64,000 nt of DNA from Kineosporia mesophila (GTDB taxonomy: Bacteria; Actinomycetota; Actinomycetes; Actinomycetales; Kineosporiaceae), in contig NZ_JAJOMA010000012.1 of the NCBI RefSeq assembly GCF_021129235.1, forward strand, positions 62,001-126,000. The letters run 5' to 3'. The translations under genes and the position numbers were made by a program. The stretch's first letter is position 1. Each line of letters begins with the position of its first letter. The notes under the pieces were generated by a model. The model searched no databases. It was not told the DNA's origin and worked only from the letters and a program-made list of their open reading frames with translations. Positions 16,867 through 25,446 of this stretch are shown here, one piece after another.

Positions 16867-17457
16867 ATGGTGACAGTGGACGAACAGCTTGGCCTCGGCG
16901 CGGCGGCCGATGCCGAGCTTCTGGCGTCGGTCCGGGCGGGGGACCAGGAGGCGTTCACCGAGCTCTTCGAGCGGTACGCGCAGATCGTGTGGAACTACGC
17001 CTACCGGCTCACCGCCTCCTGGGCCGAGGCCGAAGACGTCGCCGGGGCCGTGTATCTCGTGCTGTGGCGACGGCGGGGCGAGGTGCGCATCGTCAACGGC
17101 AGCGCGCTGCCGTGGCTGCTGAAGGTGACGAACACGCTGGTGCGCAACGAGCGGCGCCGACTGGCTCGTTATGTGCGGGCGCTGCCCCGCATCGCCTCGA
17201 ACCACGCCCAGCGCGACCACGCCGAGGAACTCAGCGAGCAGGCCGCGGCCCGGGCCCGGCTCGAGCGGGTGCTGCACGCCGTGCGCCGCCTGCCCCGCGC
17301 CGAACGGGAGGCCGTGGAGTACTGCGCCCTGGGCCGGATGACCACCGCGGACGTCGCCGAACTGCTCGGGATCACCGAGGCCAGCGTGCGGTCGCGGCTC
17401 TCTCGCGCCCGGGCCCGCCTGCACACGATGACCGACGAGAATGATGAGGGACGATGA
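16867..17457 (+). CDS. ECF-family RNA polymerase sigma factor
   Basis: A 196-residue sigma factor. Region 2 spans about residues 25-85 (DQEAFTELFERYAQIVWNYA, SWAEAEDVAGAVYLVLWRRR) and region 4 about 130-185 (VRRLPRAEREAVEYCALG, VAELLGITEASVRSRLSRAR). The AAAGGA at 16856-16861 fits ATG 16867. It overlaps the next gene by four bases (ATGA), so the membrane protein at 17454 is its probable partner or regulator. Sigma-70 regions 1 and 3 are absent, as expected for an ECF factor. Confidence 0.88.
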   Translation: MVTVDEQLGLGAAADAELLASVRAGDQEAFTELFERYAQIVWNYAYRLTASWAEAEDVAGAVYLVLWRRRGEVRIVNGSALPWLLKVTNTLVRNERRRLARYVRALPRIASNHAQRDHAEELSEQAAARARLERVLHAVRRLPRAEREAVEYCALGRMTTADVAELLGITEASVRSRLSRARARLHTMTDENDEGR

Positions 17458-18749
17458 CGAACGACATGAACGAGGCGCTCGACGACGCCGCGCTTGCACC
17501 GGATCGGGTCATGCCCCCCGACGTCCGCCGGCGGCTGCGGGTGCGGAGCTCGACCCGGCCGACCTCGGCCCGTACCCATCTGGTCACGGTGCTGAGCGCG
17601 ACCGCGGTCGCTGGGGTGGTCATGCTGGCGATGCTGGGTGGTGCGCAGTGGCGTGGCGGCGGCAGTGCGGTCCCGGCCGCCGCGAGCGACCCGGCCCTGG
17701 CCGCTCAGGGCGGATGGACGCAGGAGGACATCCGGAAGGGAAACCACTTCTGGACGGCCGCGGAACGCTACTACGCGGTCGCGAACTGGGCCTCGGCCGA
17801 GTCCATCCGGCGGTGCTCGGACGACCGCCCGGGCTGGGAACCCTTGCTGACGGCCTCCGTCCGGGGGGTCACGACGGTTGCCTTCGCCGACGGTGACGAG
17901 CGGATCTTCTGCGAGCTGACCGCCGACACGGTCACCGTGTCCAAGCCCTTCCTCGCGGACCGGGGGGCGGCCGGCGCCTCGATCGACCTGGTCTCGCCCC
18001 TGGGCTCCGTGGCCGGCGTCGTCTCCACCGACGTCACGCAGGTGCTGGTGTCCGCCGGCTCCGACCCGGACCTTGCGGATGCGGCCGTGATCAGCAACGG
18101 GGTGTTCCTGCGTCCCAACTCGGTTCCCGCGGGCAGCGCGTCGTTCGCGGTGAAGGTGAACGGCACGCTCCAGACCCAGCGGCCGTCCTCCGGAATCCAG
18201 AGCCACCCGGCCGCCGCACCCGATCCCGGTTCGCCGACGAACGATCTGGTCGCCTGCGTGCAGGAGACCGACCTGCCGGTGGCTGATCCCGGACGCTGGG
18301 AACGCGGGGCCTCGTCCGACATCGACGGTGAACACCTGCAGCTGTGGAGCTACGACAGGATGCTGGCGATCTGCCGCACCGACGCCTCGGGCGCCGGCTC
18401 GGTACGGGTGGTCTCCGGGGACGACCCCACGGTCACCACCGAGCCAGAACTCGCGGCCACCAGCGATCTTGGCGCCACCCAGGAGATCTTCTACGACTTC
18501 CGGCCCGACTCCGGCGGCGAGTCCAGCGACACGGTGGCCCTGGCCGGTGCCGGCCTGCCGTCCGGGGCGGCCAGCGTCGAGGTGACCCGTCCACGATCAG
18601 GCCTGCTGAGCACCCGGGTCGTCGGGGACACGTTCGTCCTGACCGGGATCCGGCTCAACGAGACCGGCACCGGAACTGATCCATCGACCCTGACGGTCCG
18701 CGACGCCGACGGAGCGGCTCTGGTGAGCATCGACCTGGCCGACCTCTGA
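17454..18749 (+). CDS. Membrane protein linked to ECF sigma factor, possible anti-sigma factor
   Basis: A 431-residue bitopic protein. Residues 1 to about 43 are cytoplasmic and Arg-rich (MPPDVRRRLRVRSSTRPTSA). One membrane helix follows at about 44-65 (VTVLSATAVAGVVMLAMLGG). The remaining 365 residues are extracytoplasmic, beta-rich, with Cys residues (RRCSDD, IFCELT, VACVQE, AICRTD) that could pair as disulfides. There is no HxxxCxxC zinc motif in the short N-terminus. Translational coupling to the sigma gene and the topology suggest a sensor or anti-sigma role, but the sequence does not match an anti-sigma family I recognise. Confidence 0.7.
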   Translation: MTNDMNEALDDAALAPDRVMPPDVRRRLRVRSSTRPTSARTHLVTVLSATAVAGVVMLAMLGGAQWRGGGSAVPAAASDPALAAQGGWTQEDIRKGNHFWTAAERYYAVANWASAESIRRCSDDRPGWEPLLTASVRGVTTVAFADGDERIFCELTADTVTVSKPFLADRGAAGASIDLVSPLGSVAGVVSTDVTQVLVSAGSDPDLADAAVISNGVFLRPNSVPAGSASFAVKVNGTLQTQRPSSGIQSHPAAAPDPGSPTNDLVACVQETDLPVADPGRWERGASSDIDGEHLQLWSYDRMLAICRTDASGAGSVRVVSGDDPTVTTEPELAATSDLGATQEIFYDFRPDSGGESSDTVALAGAGLPSGAASVEVTRPRSGLLSTRVVGDTFVLTGIRLNETGTGTDPSTLTVRDADGAALVSIDLADL

Positions 18750-18807
18750 AGCGGGCGACCCGGCAGTTTGACGCCATCGATGCCGCTGAGCGTTCCGTGG
18801 CCCGTCG

Positions 18808-19785
18808 TCAGTCAGCGGGTGCGGACACGAGCAGGGAGGCGAGCTCGGCGTCCGAGGCGTCCAGCGCGTCCCGGTCGAAGGTCGCTCCGGAGGCCAGGAG
18901 CTCGTGAGCGCCGGTGCGCTCGGCCAGGCCCTCGAGGTGCGCGGCCACGGACTGCCGGGTTCCCCAGATCATTCCGGCCAGATGAGCGTCCACCCGCTCG
19001 GCCAGCCGCCCGGTCATCGGCCGGGACCTGATCGCGGAGACGGGTTCCAGCGCGGGGAACACGCCGGTCTGGCGTGAGCGTGCCATCGCCCAGGCTTCGG
19101 GCAGGGCCAGTTCACGGGCTTGTTCCGGGGTGTCGGCGATGAGGACTTCGGCCGAGATGATGACGGACGCACCCGCGTCACCGCGGAACTGGGTCCGATA
19201 GGTCGTGAGCAGTTCTGGCAGTTCTGGATTCGCGAGGATCGGTCCGCCGATCACGACGGGGAGCCCGAGGGACGCGGCGATGCCGATCCCGGCGCCGGTG
19301 GCCAGGACGAAGACGGCGATCGGTTCCGGGGCGGCCGGGTGGGCCGTGACGTCGGCGGTGCCGCGGAGGTAGGCGAGCGTCTCGGTGATGTCGGCCGCGA
19401 AGGTGTCGGTGCCGGCTTCCTGACGCAGGGCGCGGCGCACCGGGGCGGTGAATCCGAGCGAGCGGCCCAGCCCCAGGTCGACGCGGCCGGGGAAGAGCGC
19501 TGCCAGCATCAGCCACTGCTCGGCGACGACCAGTGGCTGATGATTGGGCAGCATGACGCCGCCCGAGCCGATCCGGATCGTGCTGGTCCGGGCCCCGACC
19601 GCGGCCAGGAGCACAGCCGGTGCCCCGGAGGCGATCCCGGGCACCGCGTGGTGCTCGGCCGCCCAGAAACGCTCGTATCCGTACCGTTCTGCCCTCTGGG
19701 CGCGCTGGATCGAGTGGACGAGAGCGTCGCCCTCGAGGTGCCCGGCCCGGGTGCGGGAGCGGTCGAGCAGCGACAACCGGAGCAT
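18808..19785 (-). CDS. LLM-class flavin-dependent oxidoreductase (MsnO8 type)
   Basis: A 325-residue luciferase-like monooxygenase. Family phrases are RLSLLDRSRTRAGH at the start, RYGYERFWAAEHHAVPGIAS (residues about 35-54), VMLPNHQPLVVAEQWLMLAA and GRVDLGLGRSLG. The start has AAGGAG seven to twelve bases upstream. These enzymes use reduced FMN (or F420) to oxidise small organics. It is monocistronic and divergent from the exporter gene at 20216, separated by 430 bases. Such pairs sometimes modify and export the same compound, but nothing here proves it. Confidence 0.87.
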   Translation of the reverse strand: MLRLSLLDRSRTRAGHLEGDALVHSIQRAQRAERYGYERFWAAEHHAVPGIASGAPAVLLAAVGARTSTIRIGSGGVMLPNHQPLVVAEQWLMLAALFPGRVDLGLGRSLGFTAPVRRALRQEAGTDTFAADITETLAYLRGTADVTAHPAAPEPIAVFVLATGAGIGIAASLGLPVVIGGPILANPELPELLTTYRTQFRGDAGASVIISAEVLIADTPEQARELALPEAWAMARSRQTGVFPALEPVSAIRSRPMTGRLAERVDAHLAGMIWGTRQSVAAHLEGLAERTGAHELLASGATFDRDALDASDAELASLLVSAPAD

Positions 19786-20215
19786 CGGCCTGCTCCTTCC
19801 TGATCTCGGGACGGTTCGCTGGGTCTGGGTGCCGCCAAACTGCGAACCCGGCGGATCCCGTCGTCATTCCTCGCGGGGTCAGCAGAGCGGACACTCGCCC
19901 AGGCCTTCGTTCCGACAAGGCCGCCGCTCCTGAGGCGGGGCTCTGTACGGGCCGGTCCGAGCACGTCCCGGGCCGTTGGGCCGGGTGTGTCAGCGTCACT
20001 CTGTGGAACGGGGTGGTCCGTTACCGCCCGGTTCGCGTCGCCCATCCTGGTGACGCCCCCGGTGCCTCCTGCCAGGACGAGACGTTCGCGTCGACGAACG
20101 GAGCGTCGCTGAAATTCAGCCATGTCCCGGGACCGGAGTCGTTCCTCGGTCGGCCAGCGGGCGCCCGACCCTGATGCATTCCTGACTGCATTCCCGACCC
20201 TCCGGAAGAGACTCG
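19786..20215. other. Divergent intergenic region, no gene seen
   Basis: This 430-base stretch separates the flavin oxidoreductase and the DHA2 exporter. It should hold promoters for both, and perhaps an operator for an unlinked TetR-like regulator. I find no convincing small gene or known riboswitch. Several short GC-rich inverted repeats are present (for example around 19920-19990) but none stands out. Confidence 0.45.
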
Positions 20216-21721
20216 ATGCCCCCGACACCCGAAGCCACCGACCTGAAGGCAGCCGAGGCCGGAACCGCGCCCGGAGAGCACTATTCCACCCGGTGGTGGA
20301 TCCTCGCAGTGGCGTGCCTGGCCCAGTTGATGGTGGTGCTGGACGCCACGATCGTGAACATCGCCCTGCCGACCGCCCAGCAGGACATCGGCTTCTCCAA
20401 CGACAGCCGTCAGTGGGTCGTCACCGGCTACGCGCTGGCCTTCGGGTCGCTGCTGCTGGTCGGTGGACGCCTGGGTGACCTGGTGGGTCGCAAGACGACC
20501 TTCATGGTGGGCCTGGTCGGTTTCGCCGGTGCGTCCGCGCTCGGTGGCACCGCCACGACGTTCGGGCTCCTGGTCGGGGCCCGGGCCGGGCAGGGAGTCT
20601 TCGGGGCGCTGCTGGCTCCCGCGGCCCTGTCGCTGCTCACCACCACGTTCACCGACCCGCACGAGCGGGGCCGGGCCTTCGCCGTGTTCGGTGCACTCTC
20701 GGGGGCCGGTGGCGCGATCGGCCTGATTCTCGGTGGTGCCCTGACCGAGTACCTGTCCTGGCGCTGGTGCCTGTACGTCAACCTGCCCATCGCCGTCATC
20801 GCCCTGGCCGGTGGCTTCCTGCTGCTGCCCCGCCAGCCCCGCGACGATGACGCCGCCGGCCTGGACATCGCCGGATCGGTCCTGAGCGTCGCTGGGCTCG
20901 TCTCCCTGGTCTACGGTCTGGCCAGCGCCGAGACCGACGGCTGGACCAGTGGGAAGACGCTGGGCTTCATCGTCGCCGGTCTCGTGCTGCTGGCGGTCTT
21001 CGCCTGGTCGCAGACCCGGGTCGCGTCGCCGCTGCTGCCCCTGGCCGTTCTGCTCGACCGCAACCGCGGCGGATCGTTCCTGTCCGTCGCGTTCGTCGGC
21101 GCCGGCATGTTCGGGGTGTTCCTGTTCCTCACCTATTACCTGACCATGATCCTGGGCTACGAGCCGCTGCCCACCGGCCTGGCGTTCCTGCCGATGATCG
21201 GCGGCATCATGTTCTCCGCGCAGACCTCGCCCGCCCTGGTCGAGCGCGTCGGGGTGAAGGTCCCGGTCACGGCCGGGTTCCTGATCGCGGCCGTCGGCAT
21301 GCTCTGGTTCTCCCGGTTGGCGCTCGACAGCTCCTACGCCGGTCACGTCCTGCCCGGCCTGATCGTGGTCGGACTGGGCATCGGCCTGATCATCGCCCCG
21401 GCCATGAGCGCGGCCACCGACCGCGTCGACCCCGACCACGCCGGCGTGGCCTCGGCCGCCGTCAACACGTTCCAGCAGATCGGTGGCTCCATCGGCACCG
21501 CGGTGTTCAGCGCCGTGGCCGCCAGCGCCGCGACGGACTATCTGGTGGGAAAGAACCCGGCCGACGCCGCCGTGGTGGCCGGCTCCTACCTGGAGAGCTA
21601 TACCACCGCGTTCCTCTGGGCCGCCTTCGTCTTCGCCGCCGGAGCCGTCATCAGCGGTGTGCTCCTACGGCACGGCGCCCTGGTGCGCGACCCCGATGCG
21701 GCCCCGGTGATGGCTCACTGA
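20216..21721 (+). CDS. MFS drug exporter, DHA2 (14-helix) family
   Basis: A 501-residue polytopic membrane protein with a short polar N-terminus. Motif D1 of the DHA2 family is visible (LDATIVNIALPTAQQDIGFS), as is motif A after helix 2 (GGRLGDLVGRKTTF) and motif C (ALSGAGGAIGLILGGAL). Around 14 hydrophobic segments can be counted. The family exports drugs or dyes by proton antiport. It is divergent from a luciferase-like oxidoreductase and followed by the hairpin at 21750-21787. Start ATG 20216 has GGAAGAG upstream. Confidence 0.88.
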   Translation: MPPTPEATDLKAAEAGTAPGEHYSTRWWILAVACLAQLMVVLDATIVNIALPTAQQDIGFSNDSRQWVVTGYALAFGSLLLVGGRLGDLVGRKTTFMVGLVGFAGASALGGTATTFGLLVGARAGQGVFGALLAPAALSLLTTTFTDPHERGRAFAVFGALSGAGGAIGLILGGALTEYLSWRWCLYVNLPIAVIALAGGFLLLPRQPRDDDAAGLDIAGSVLSVAGLVSLVYGLASAETDGWTSGKTLGFIVAGLVLLAVFAWSQTRVASPLLPLAVLLDRNRGGSFLSVAFVGAGMFGVFLFLTYYLTMILGYEPLPTGLAFLPMIGGIMFSAQTSPALVERVGVKVPVTAGFLIAAVGMLWFSRLALDSSYAGHVLPGLIVVGLGIGLIIAPAMSAATDRVDPDHAGVASAAVNTFQQIGGSIGTAVFSAVAASAATDYLVGKNPADAAVVAGSYLESYTTAFLWAAFVFAAGAVISGVLLRHGALVRDPDAAPVMAH

Positions 21722-21749
21722 CCCACCTCCGCTCCCTTGGCTCGTGATC

Positions 21750-21787
21750 AGGCAGAATCTCCCCAGAGTTCCGGGGAGGTTCTGCCT
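21750..21787. terminator. Hairpin terminator of the gene-end palindrome family
   Basis: Arms AGGCAGAATCTCCCC (21750-21764) and GGGGAGGTTCTGCCT (21773-21787) pair over 15 bases with one G-T wobble and an eight-base loop. The preceding CTCGTGATCA matches the outer part of the palindromes at 16563 and 39605. It lies between the DHA2 exporter and the convergent nuclease gene. Confidence 0.75.
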
Positions 21788-21867
21788 GACCGCGCAGGTG
21801 CGGTGACTGGGCAGTGAGAAGATGCGTTGCCGCCGGCCGCGTGCTGATCGACCTCGATGCGAAAGGC

Positions 21868-22716
21868 TCAGAGGGCCAGGACAACATCTTCCGGTTTCGT
21901 GGCCGCGTTGATCGCCATGACCGCGGCGGCGTCGTCGCCGGTGCGGGCGAGGCGGTCGGCCAGTTCAGGCAGACCGGCCTGATCGCCGAACCGGCTGTGC
22001 AGAAGTGCGAGCAACACCTTGGCCGTGCCTTCCTGGCGGCCGCGTTGCTGGAGTTCGATGCCGAAGTCGATCTCGCTGTAGAAGTCGGCGACGTCGTTGA
22101 CGGTCATGGTGTTCTCCTTCCGGATCCGTTCAATGGTAGAGCGATCCAGGGTGATCGGGGCAAGCGTCATGGCGGCCCAGGCCAGGACCGACCGGCGGTG
22201 TGCGGGCTGCCGGCCGATCAGGTCCAGAGTTGCGGCCAGGTGATGTCCACGTTCTTCCTGGGTTCCGCGGCTGAGCACGGCCAGCGGGGCCAGACCGGGA
22301 CGGGACAGCAGGAGGGCTGGGTCGAGCTCTCTGAGGTAGATGGTGCGTAGTCCCAGACGGAATCCGGCGTCGGGGTCGTCGCGGGACTTCAGGCGTCCGT
22401 TGCCCAGGACGATGGCGACCTGAGTCAGTCGCATCCCTGGATGCTTGAGCATGATCTGCCCGCGGTAACTGGTCATGCGGGCGGCCATGTCGGCTTCGGG
22501 GGTGCGCATGTACTCCATGTGCAGGAGCTGCTCGGGGCCGGTTCGGACAAGGAGGTCGGTCTGCCAGGACTGGTCTTCGAAGGAACCGGGCAGGAACACC
22601 GCCGGTTGGTGGACCGGGATGTCGAGCAGCGTGGCGAAGGCTTCGAAGTCTCCTTCTACGACGGGCCGGATCACCCGGTCGTAGATCGGGCCGGGGCGTT
22701 TCGGGCGTTCTGCCAT
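21868..22716 (-). CDS. Rpn/PDDEXK-like nuclease family protein
   Basis: A 282-residue protein. A candidate PD-(D/E)xK core is visible at about residues 53-75 (QTDLLVRTGPEQLLHMEYMR), where the Asp and the Glu in HMEYM are spaced as in Rpn-type recombination-promoting nuclease/transposase-like proteins. The middle (RLTQVAIVLGNGRLKSRDD) and the C-terminal helical part (ELQQRGRQEGTAKVLLALLHSRFG, LPELADRLART) resemble the DUF4351-like tails of the same families. No inverted repeats or target duplications surround it, so it is not an active insertion sequence here. The gene is convergent with the DHA2 exporter. Confidence 0.6.
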   Translation of the reverse strand: MAERPKRPGPIYDRVIRPVVEGDFEAFATLLDIPVHQPAVFLPGSFEDQSWQTDLLVRTGPEQLLHMEYMRTPEADMAARMTSYRGQIMLKHPGMRLTQVAIVLGNGRLKSRDDPDAGFRLGLRTIYLRELDPALLLSRPGLAPLAVLSRGTQEERGHHLAATLDLIGRQPAHRRSVLAWAAMTLAPITLDRSTIERIRKENTMTVNDVADFYSEIDFGIELQQRGRQEGTAKVLLALLHSRFGDQAGLPELADRLARTGDDAAAVMAINAATKPEDVVLAL

Positions 22717-22877
22717 GCATCACAAGCTGTCGCAGCGCGCGGTCTGCCCGCCCGCACGAGGTGGGGTCTGTGGACAACGGTGGGTTCGTGCCGACCTGGG
22801 GAAGGTATGACGACCGCACGGCCGGGAGGCAAAACCAGAGAGCCTCGGCCCGAAGACCGAGGCTCTGGAGAGACGAG

Positions 22878-23078
22878 CTAGAGCAGGTGGTCGAATTCGT
22901 TCTTCTTGGCGCCGTCGATCCAGGCGTCAAGCTCTCCGGGTGTGAAGCTCAGGACCGCTCCCTCCGGGTTCTTGCTGTCACGGATCTGAATGGCTCCGTC
23001 GTGCCGGCGCATCTCTACGCACTCGCCGCTGTTCGCGGACTTGGCACTCTTGATCCAGTCGGCGTTCGTCACTGCCAC
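22878..23078 (-). CDS. DUF397 protein
   Basis: A 66-residue protein with the DUF397 layout: WIKSAKSANSGECVEMRR, IQIRDSKNPEGAVLSFTPGE, then an acidic-aromatic tail (DAWIDGAKKNEFDHLL). DUF397 genes are almost always next to DUF5753-type XRE regulators in actinomycetes. Here the start overlaps the end of that regulator gene by ten bases. Pairs of this type include the BldB/WhiJ-like developmental regulators. The specific role is unknown. Confidence 0.9.
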   Translation of the reverse strand: MAVTNADWIKSAKSANSGECVEMRRHDGAIQIRDSKNPEGAVLSFTPGELDAWIDGAKKNEFDHLL

Positions 23079-23878
23079 TCCCTGATGTCGCGGGATGCTG
23101 CCATCGCTGACCGCGCAGCTTCCACGTAGCTCTCGATTATCCGGGGCTCCGAGAGTAGCCGACCCCCTTCAATGTGCTCGGTGTAGACCGAGGTCCCGAG
23201 CTCCGTCTGAACCAGGGTGAAGTTGCCTCGCATGCCGCCGTGCGGTGGGCTGCTCGAAGGGACGTACTTGAGGTTCACCCCCTTCCGCTCGGCCAGGGAA
23301 CGGATCCGCCGCAGTTGCTCGTCCATGACGGTCTGAGAACCGACTCGATGTTCCAGTGCCGCCTGGCTCATGATTACGTCCAGGCGCGGGTCGGAACGGT
23401 TCCAGAAGGTCTCTTGCCGTTCCTGTCGCAGTTTGATCTGCTCAGCTTCCGCCGTCGCGGTCTCCAGGGGCCAGGCATCGAGCATGGCGCGGTGATACTC
23501 AGCGGTCTGAAGAAGGCCGTTCATCAGATCGCCCGCAATACTGGTGAGCTGCGTCGACCGCCGCTCCAGAAGCACGTAGAGCCCGAAGCGCGCCGGGTTG
23601 GAATCCACCCACGTACCGTCGGGCTGCTCGGTGGCCCGGGCCATCTCGACGAAGAGCGCTGTGCGGGGCGGTTCGATCCCGTAGAAGGTGCACAGCGCCT
23701 GGATGTGGTCCCACTTGTACGGGCCCTTGCCCGTCTCGATCCTCCAGATTTTCTCTTTTCCGCCCAGGAGAGCGATTTTCACGTCGGCATAGGTGTGGTT
23801 GGCGCGCAGACGCGCCGCCTTGAGCTCGGCACCTAATTCCGCGGCGATGGACCACCGCTGATCCCCCTCGGGTGACAT
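23069..23878 (-). CDS. XRE regulator with DUF5753 domain
   Basis: A 269-residue regulator starting MSPEGDQRWSIAAELGAELK. The helix-turn-helix spans residues about 12-70 (LRANHTYADVKIALLGGKEK, IWRIETGKG). The rest is the DUF5753 domain, marked by FVEMARATEQ, LLERRSTQLTSIAGDLMNGL, QTAEYHRAML and SYVEAARSAM. The gene overlaps the DUF397 gene and forms a WhiJ-like pair with it. Its start is only a few bases from the start of a divergent frame (23882), with no good ribosome site, so the mRNA may be nearly leaderless. An inverted repeat at 23905-23933 lies just upstream. Confidence 0.87.
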   Translation of the reverse strand: MSPEGDQRWSIAAELGAELKAARLRANHTYADVKIALLGGKEKIWRIETGKGPYKWDHIQALCTFYGIEPPRTALFVEMARATEQPDGTWVDSNPARFGLYVLLERRSTQLTSIAGDLMNGLLQTAEYHRAMLDAWPLETATAEAEQIKLRQERQETFWNRSDPRLDVIMSQAALEHRVGSQTVMDEQLRRIRSLAERKGVNLKYVPSSSPPHGGMRGNFTLVQTELGTSVYTEHIEGGRLLSEPRIIESYVEAARSAMAASRDIREWQ

Positions 23879-23881
23879 GTA

Positions 23882-24319
23882 GTGAATGTTCGCATACTTT
23901 CTGCGTTCGATTTGACCCGTTCGGAAATCGAACGTTGGCTCTGGCTGGACCATCCCGGAGAGTGGTTCTTGTTCGGCCGGGTCATTTTCCGCAGGTGCAC
24001 CGAAAGTCGTTTCACGGGGGGCGTGGTGGATTGGAACACCGAAGAGGTGGGAAAGCTCGTGTCTCATCTGCGGCGGCAGGGAATACCGGTTCATCAGGCA
24101 TCTGTGACCCAGGAGAATTGTCTGGCGGTACAGTTCGAGCCCCATCTCGCACAGGCCGAGATCCTGGAAGGGCTGTTGCTGTCGTGGCCGGGGATCGTGG
24201 CCGTGGAGCGGGTGGAGGCCCGCGTCATGTACGCCTACGGGTCGGGTAACGTCCAGGCAATACGGAGGTTTCGGGATGGACGACGGACCTCGCCATCGTG
24301 GTGGCGGTGGTTCCGGTGA
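23882..24319 (+). CDS. Hypothetical protein
   Basis: A 145-residue frame with plausible protein composition: WLWLDHPGEWFLFGRVIF near the start, VVDWNTEEVGKLVSHLRRQG in the middle and LLSWPGIVAVERVEARVMYA later. I recognise no family. GTG 23882 is the earliest start after an in-frame stop at 23873, but it lies almost on the divergent XRE start and places the inverted repeat inside the gene. A TTG at 23911 could be the true start. It overlaps the next small gene by 22 bases. Confidence 0.6.
   Translation: MNVRILSAFDLTRSEIERWLWLDHPGEWFLFGRVIFRRCTESRFTGGVVDWNTEEVGKLVSHLRRQGIPVHQASVTQENCLAVQFEPHLAQAEILEGLLLSWPGIVAVERVEARVMYAYGSGNVQAIRRFRDGRRTSPSWWRWFR
23905..23933. promoter_or_regulatory. Inverted repeat, candidate operator of the XRE/DUF397 pair
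   Basis: Nine-base arms GTTCGATTT (23905-23913) and AAATCGAAC (23925-23933) are perfectly complementary and separated by 11 bases, so their centres are 20 bases apart (about two helical turns). The site is 27 bases upstream of the XRE start. That spacing suits a dimeric helix-turn-helix protein and suggests autoregulation. Confidence 0.55.
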
Positions 24320-24654
24320 GACCGGGCCCGCGTCTTTCGGCACTGGAGCGAGCTCACGCGGGCGTTGCGATGGGTCGTGAGGAGATCCTGGTCGGTGACG
24401 ACGTGACCTGCTCGGTGCTGGCCCTGGAGTTCGTGCTCCGGTCCGAAGACGTCACGGTCTGGTTCGGGAACCGGACGCTGGCGGTGATGGACAGGGGCTT
24501 CTTCGCGCAATGGCTCTGCGAAGGAGGCGATTACGTGGTCGATGACCTGGCCTGGACCGTGGAGGGGCGGTCGGTGCTCCTGACGATCGACGGCAACCGA
24601 ACCTATGCGGTGACCGGCCCGAGCCTGAGGCGACTCGCGCACCGATGCGAGTGA
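24298..24654 (+). CDS. Small hypothetical protein
   Basis: Up to 118 residues from GTG 24298; an internal ATG at 24370 (MGREEILVGDDVTC) would give a 94-residue protein and fits the more protein-like part. It contains LALEFVLRSEDVTVWFGNRT, WLCEGGDYVVDDLAWTVEG and SVLLTIDGNRTYAVTG, suggesting a small beta-rich domain. I recognise no family. It lies in a run of three small plus-strand genes next to the XRE/DUF397 pair; such genes are often lineage specific. Confidence 0.6.
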   Translation: MVAVVPVRPGPRLSALERAHAGVAMGREEILVGDDVTCSVLALEFVLRSEDVTVWFGNRTLAVMDRGFFAQWLCEGGDYVVDDLAWTVEGRSVLLTIDGNRTYAVTGPSLRRLAHRCE

Positions 24655-24706
24655 CTTCGTCCTCAGTGCATGGCCGGTGACTTACCCCACGGGAAAAGGA
24701 ATTTCC

Positions 24707-24988
24707 ATGACGCGACCCAGGCCTGGGCACAGGCACCTCAAGGCACTCCCGCCCGCCCACAGGGCGGCGTCCCCGGTCACCGTGCGGGCGAGCGTGACCA
24801 TCACCCTGACCGCTTCCCAGGTCCGGCTCCTGGGATTCCTCGCCGACCGGTGCGAACCGCCCCGGGCGGTGCGGCACTCGAACTACGCCACCCTGCAGGC
24901 CCAGGGCCTGATCTACCTCCATGGCGATCTGGCCAAGTACCGCGTCACCGCGCTCGGGCAGCGAGCCATCCAGGAACTGGCCCAGTGA
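24707..24988 (+). CDS. Small hypothetical protein, possible winged-helix fold
   Basis: A 93-residue protein. ATG 24707 is chosen because AAAAGGA lies six bases upstream. After a basic, Pro-rich N-terminus, residues about 30-90 look like a small winged helix: VTITLTASQVRLLGFLADR, YATLQAQGLIYLHGDLAKYR, VTALGQRAIQEL. The last phrase is common at the end of MarR- or ArsR-like DNA-binding domains. The assignment is tentative. Confidence 0.6.
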   Translation: MTRPRPGHRHLKALPPAHRAASPVTVRASVTITLTASQVRLLGFLADRCEPPRAVRHSNYATLQAQGLIYLHGDLAKYRVTALGQRAIQELAQ

Positions 24989-24995
24989 CCTCGTC

Positions 24996-25391
24996 CTATC
25001 CGACGACGGCCCCGCTCGCGCGCACGGGGATGTCCTCGGCCCGGTAGTAGACCGGCAGGCCCCGGCGGTGGGCGATGGCCACGTCCTGGTCGGCGCCGTG
25101 GGAGTCTCCGGGCAGACGTAGGACGGCGTCGCAGTGCTCGAGCAGGCGCTGCGCGGTGGGGTACATGACCTTCTCGCTCAGGGGGTCGGTCGGGTCGTGG
25201 GGATCGGCGCCCGCCGAACGCAGGACGGGGAGGGCCACCCATTCCCCGATCATCGGGACGTGGCCCGCCGCGAAGACGGGCCAGGCGGCCGCCTCGAGGC
25301 GGGCGAGGTTGGTGGCCATCTGGTCCGGGTCGTCGCCGGTGCCCGATCGGTAGGGTCCGGCGATCAGGATGAGGAGCGGTCTGTCGGTCAT
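24996..25391 (-). CDS. Nucleoside deoxyribosyltransferase-like (DUF4406-type) protein
   Basis: A 131-residue protein opening LLILIAGPYRSGTGDDPDQM, with the GPYR element and the later CDAVLRLPGDSHGADQDVAIAHR and PVYYRAEDI phrases of DUF4406/nucleoside 2-deoxyribosyltransferase-like Rossmann proteins. The middle part includes AAWPVFAAGHVPMIGEWVAL. It is divergent from a DeoR regulator, with 55 bases between starts. The DeoR regulator may therefore control it, and a role in nucleoside or sugar-phosphate handling would fit. Confidence 0.65.
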   Translation of the reverse strand: MTDRPLLILIAGPYRSGTGDDPDQMATNLARLEAAAWPVFAAGHVPMIGEWVALPVLRSAGADPHDPTDPLSEKVMYPTAQRLLEHCDAVLRLPGDSHGADQDVAIAHRRGLPVYYRAEDIPVRASGAVVG

Positions 25392-25446
25392 GGGAGTTAG
25401 ACTAGGCAGAGCGTGAACAAACGTGCAAGAACGTGAAGGAGTACGA

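Noticed and set aside
21868-22716. Active insertion sequence
   Set aside because: The protein resembles Rpn/transposase-like nucleases, but no terminal inverted repeats or target duplications flank it.
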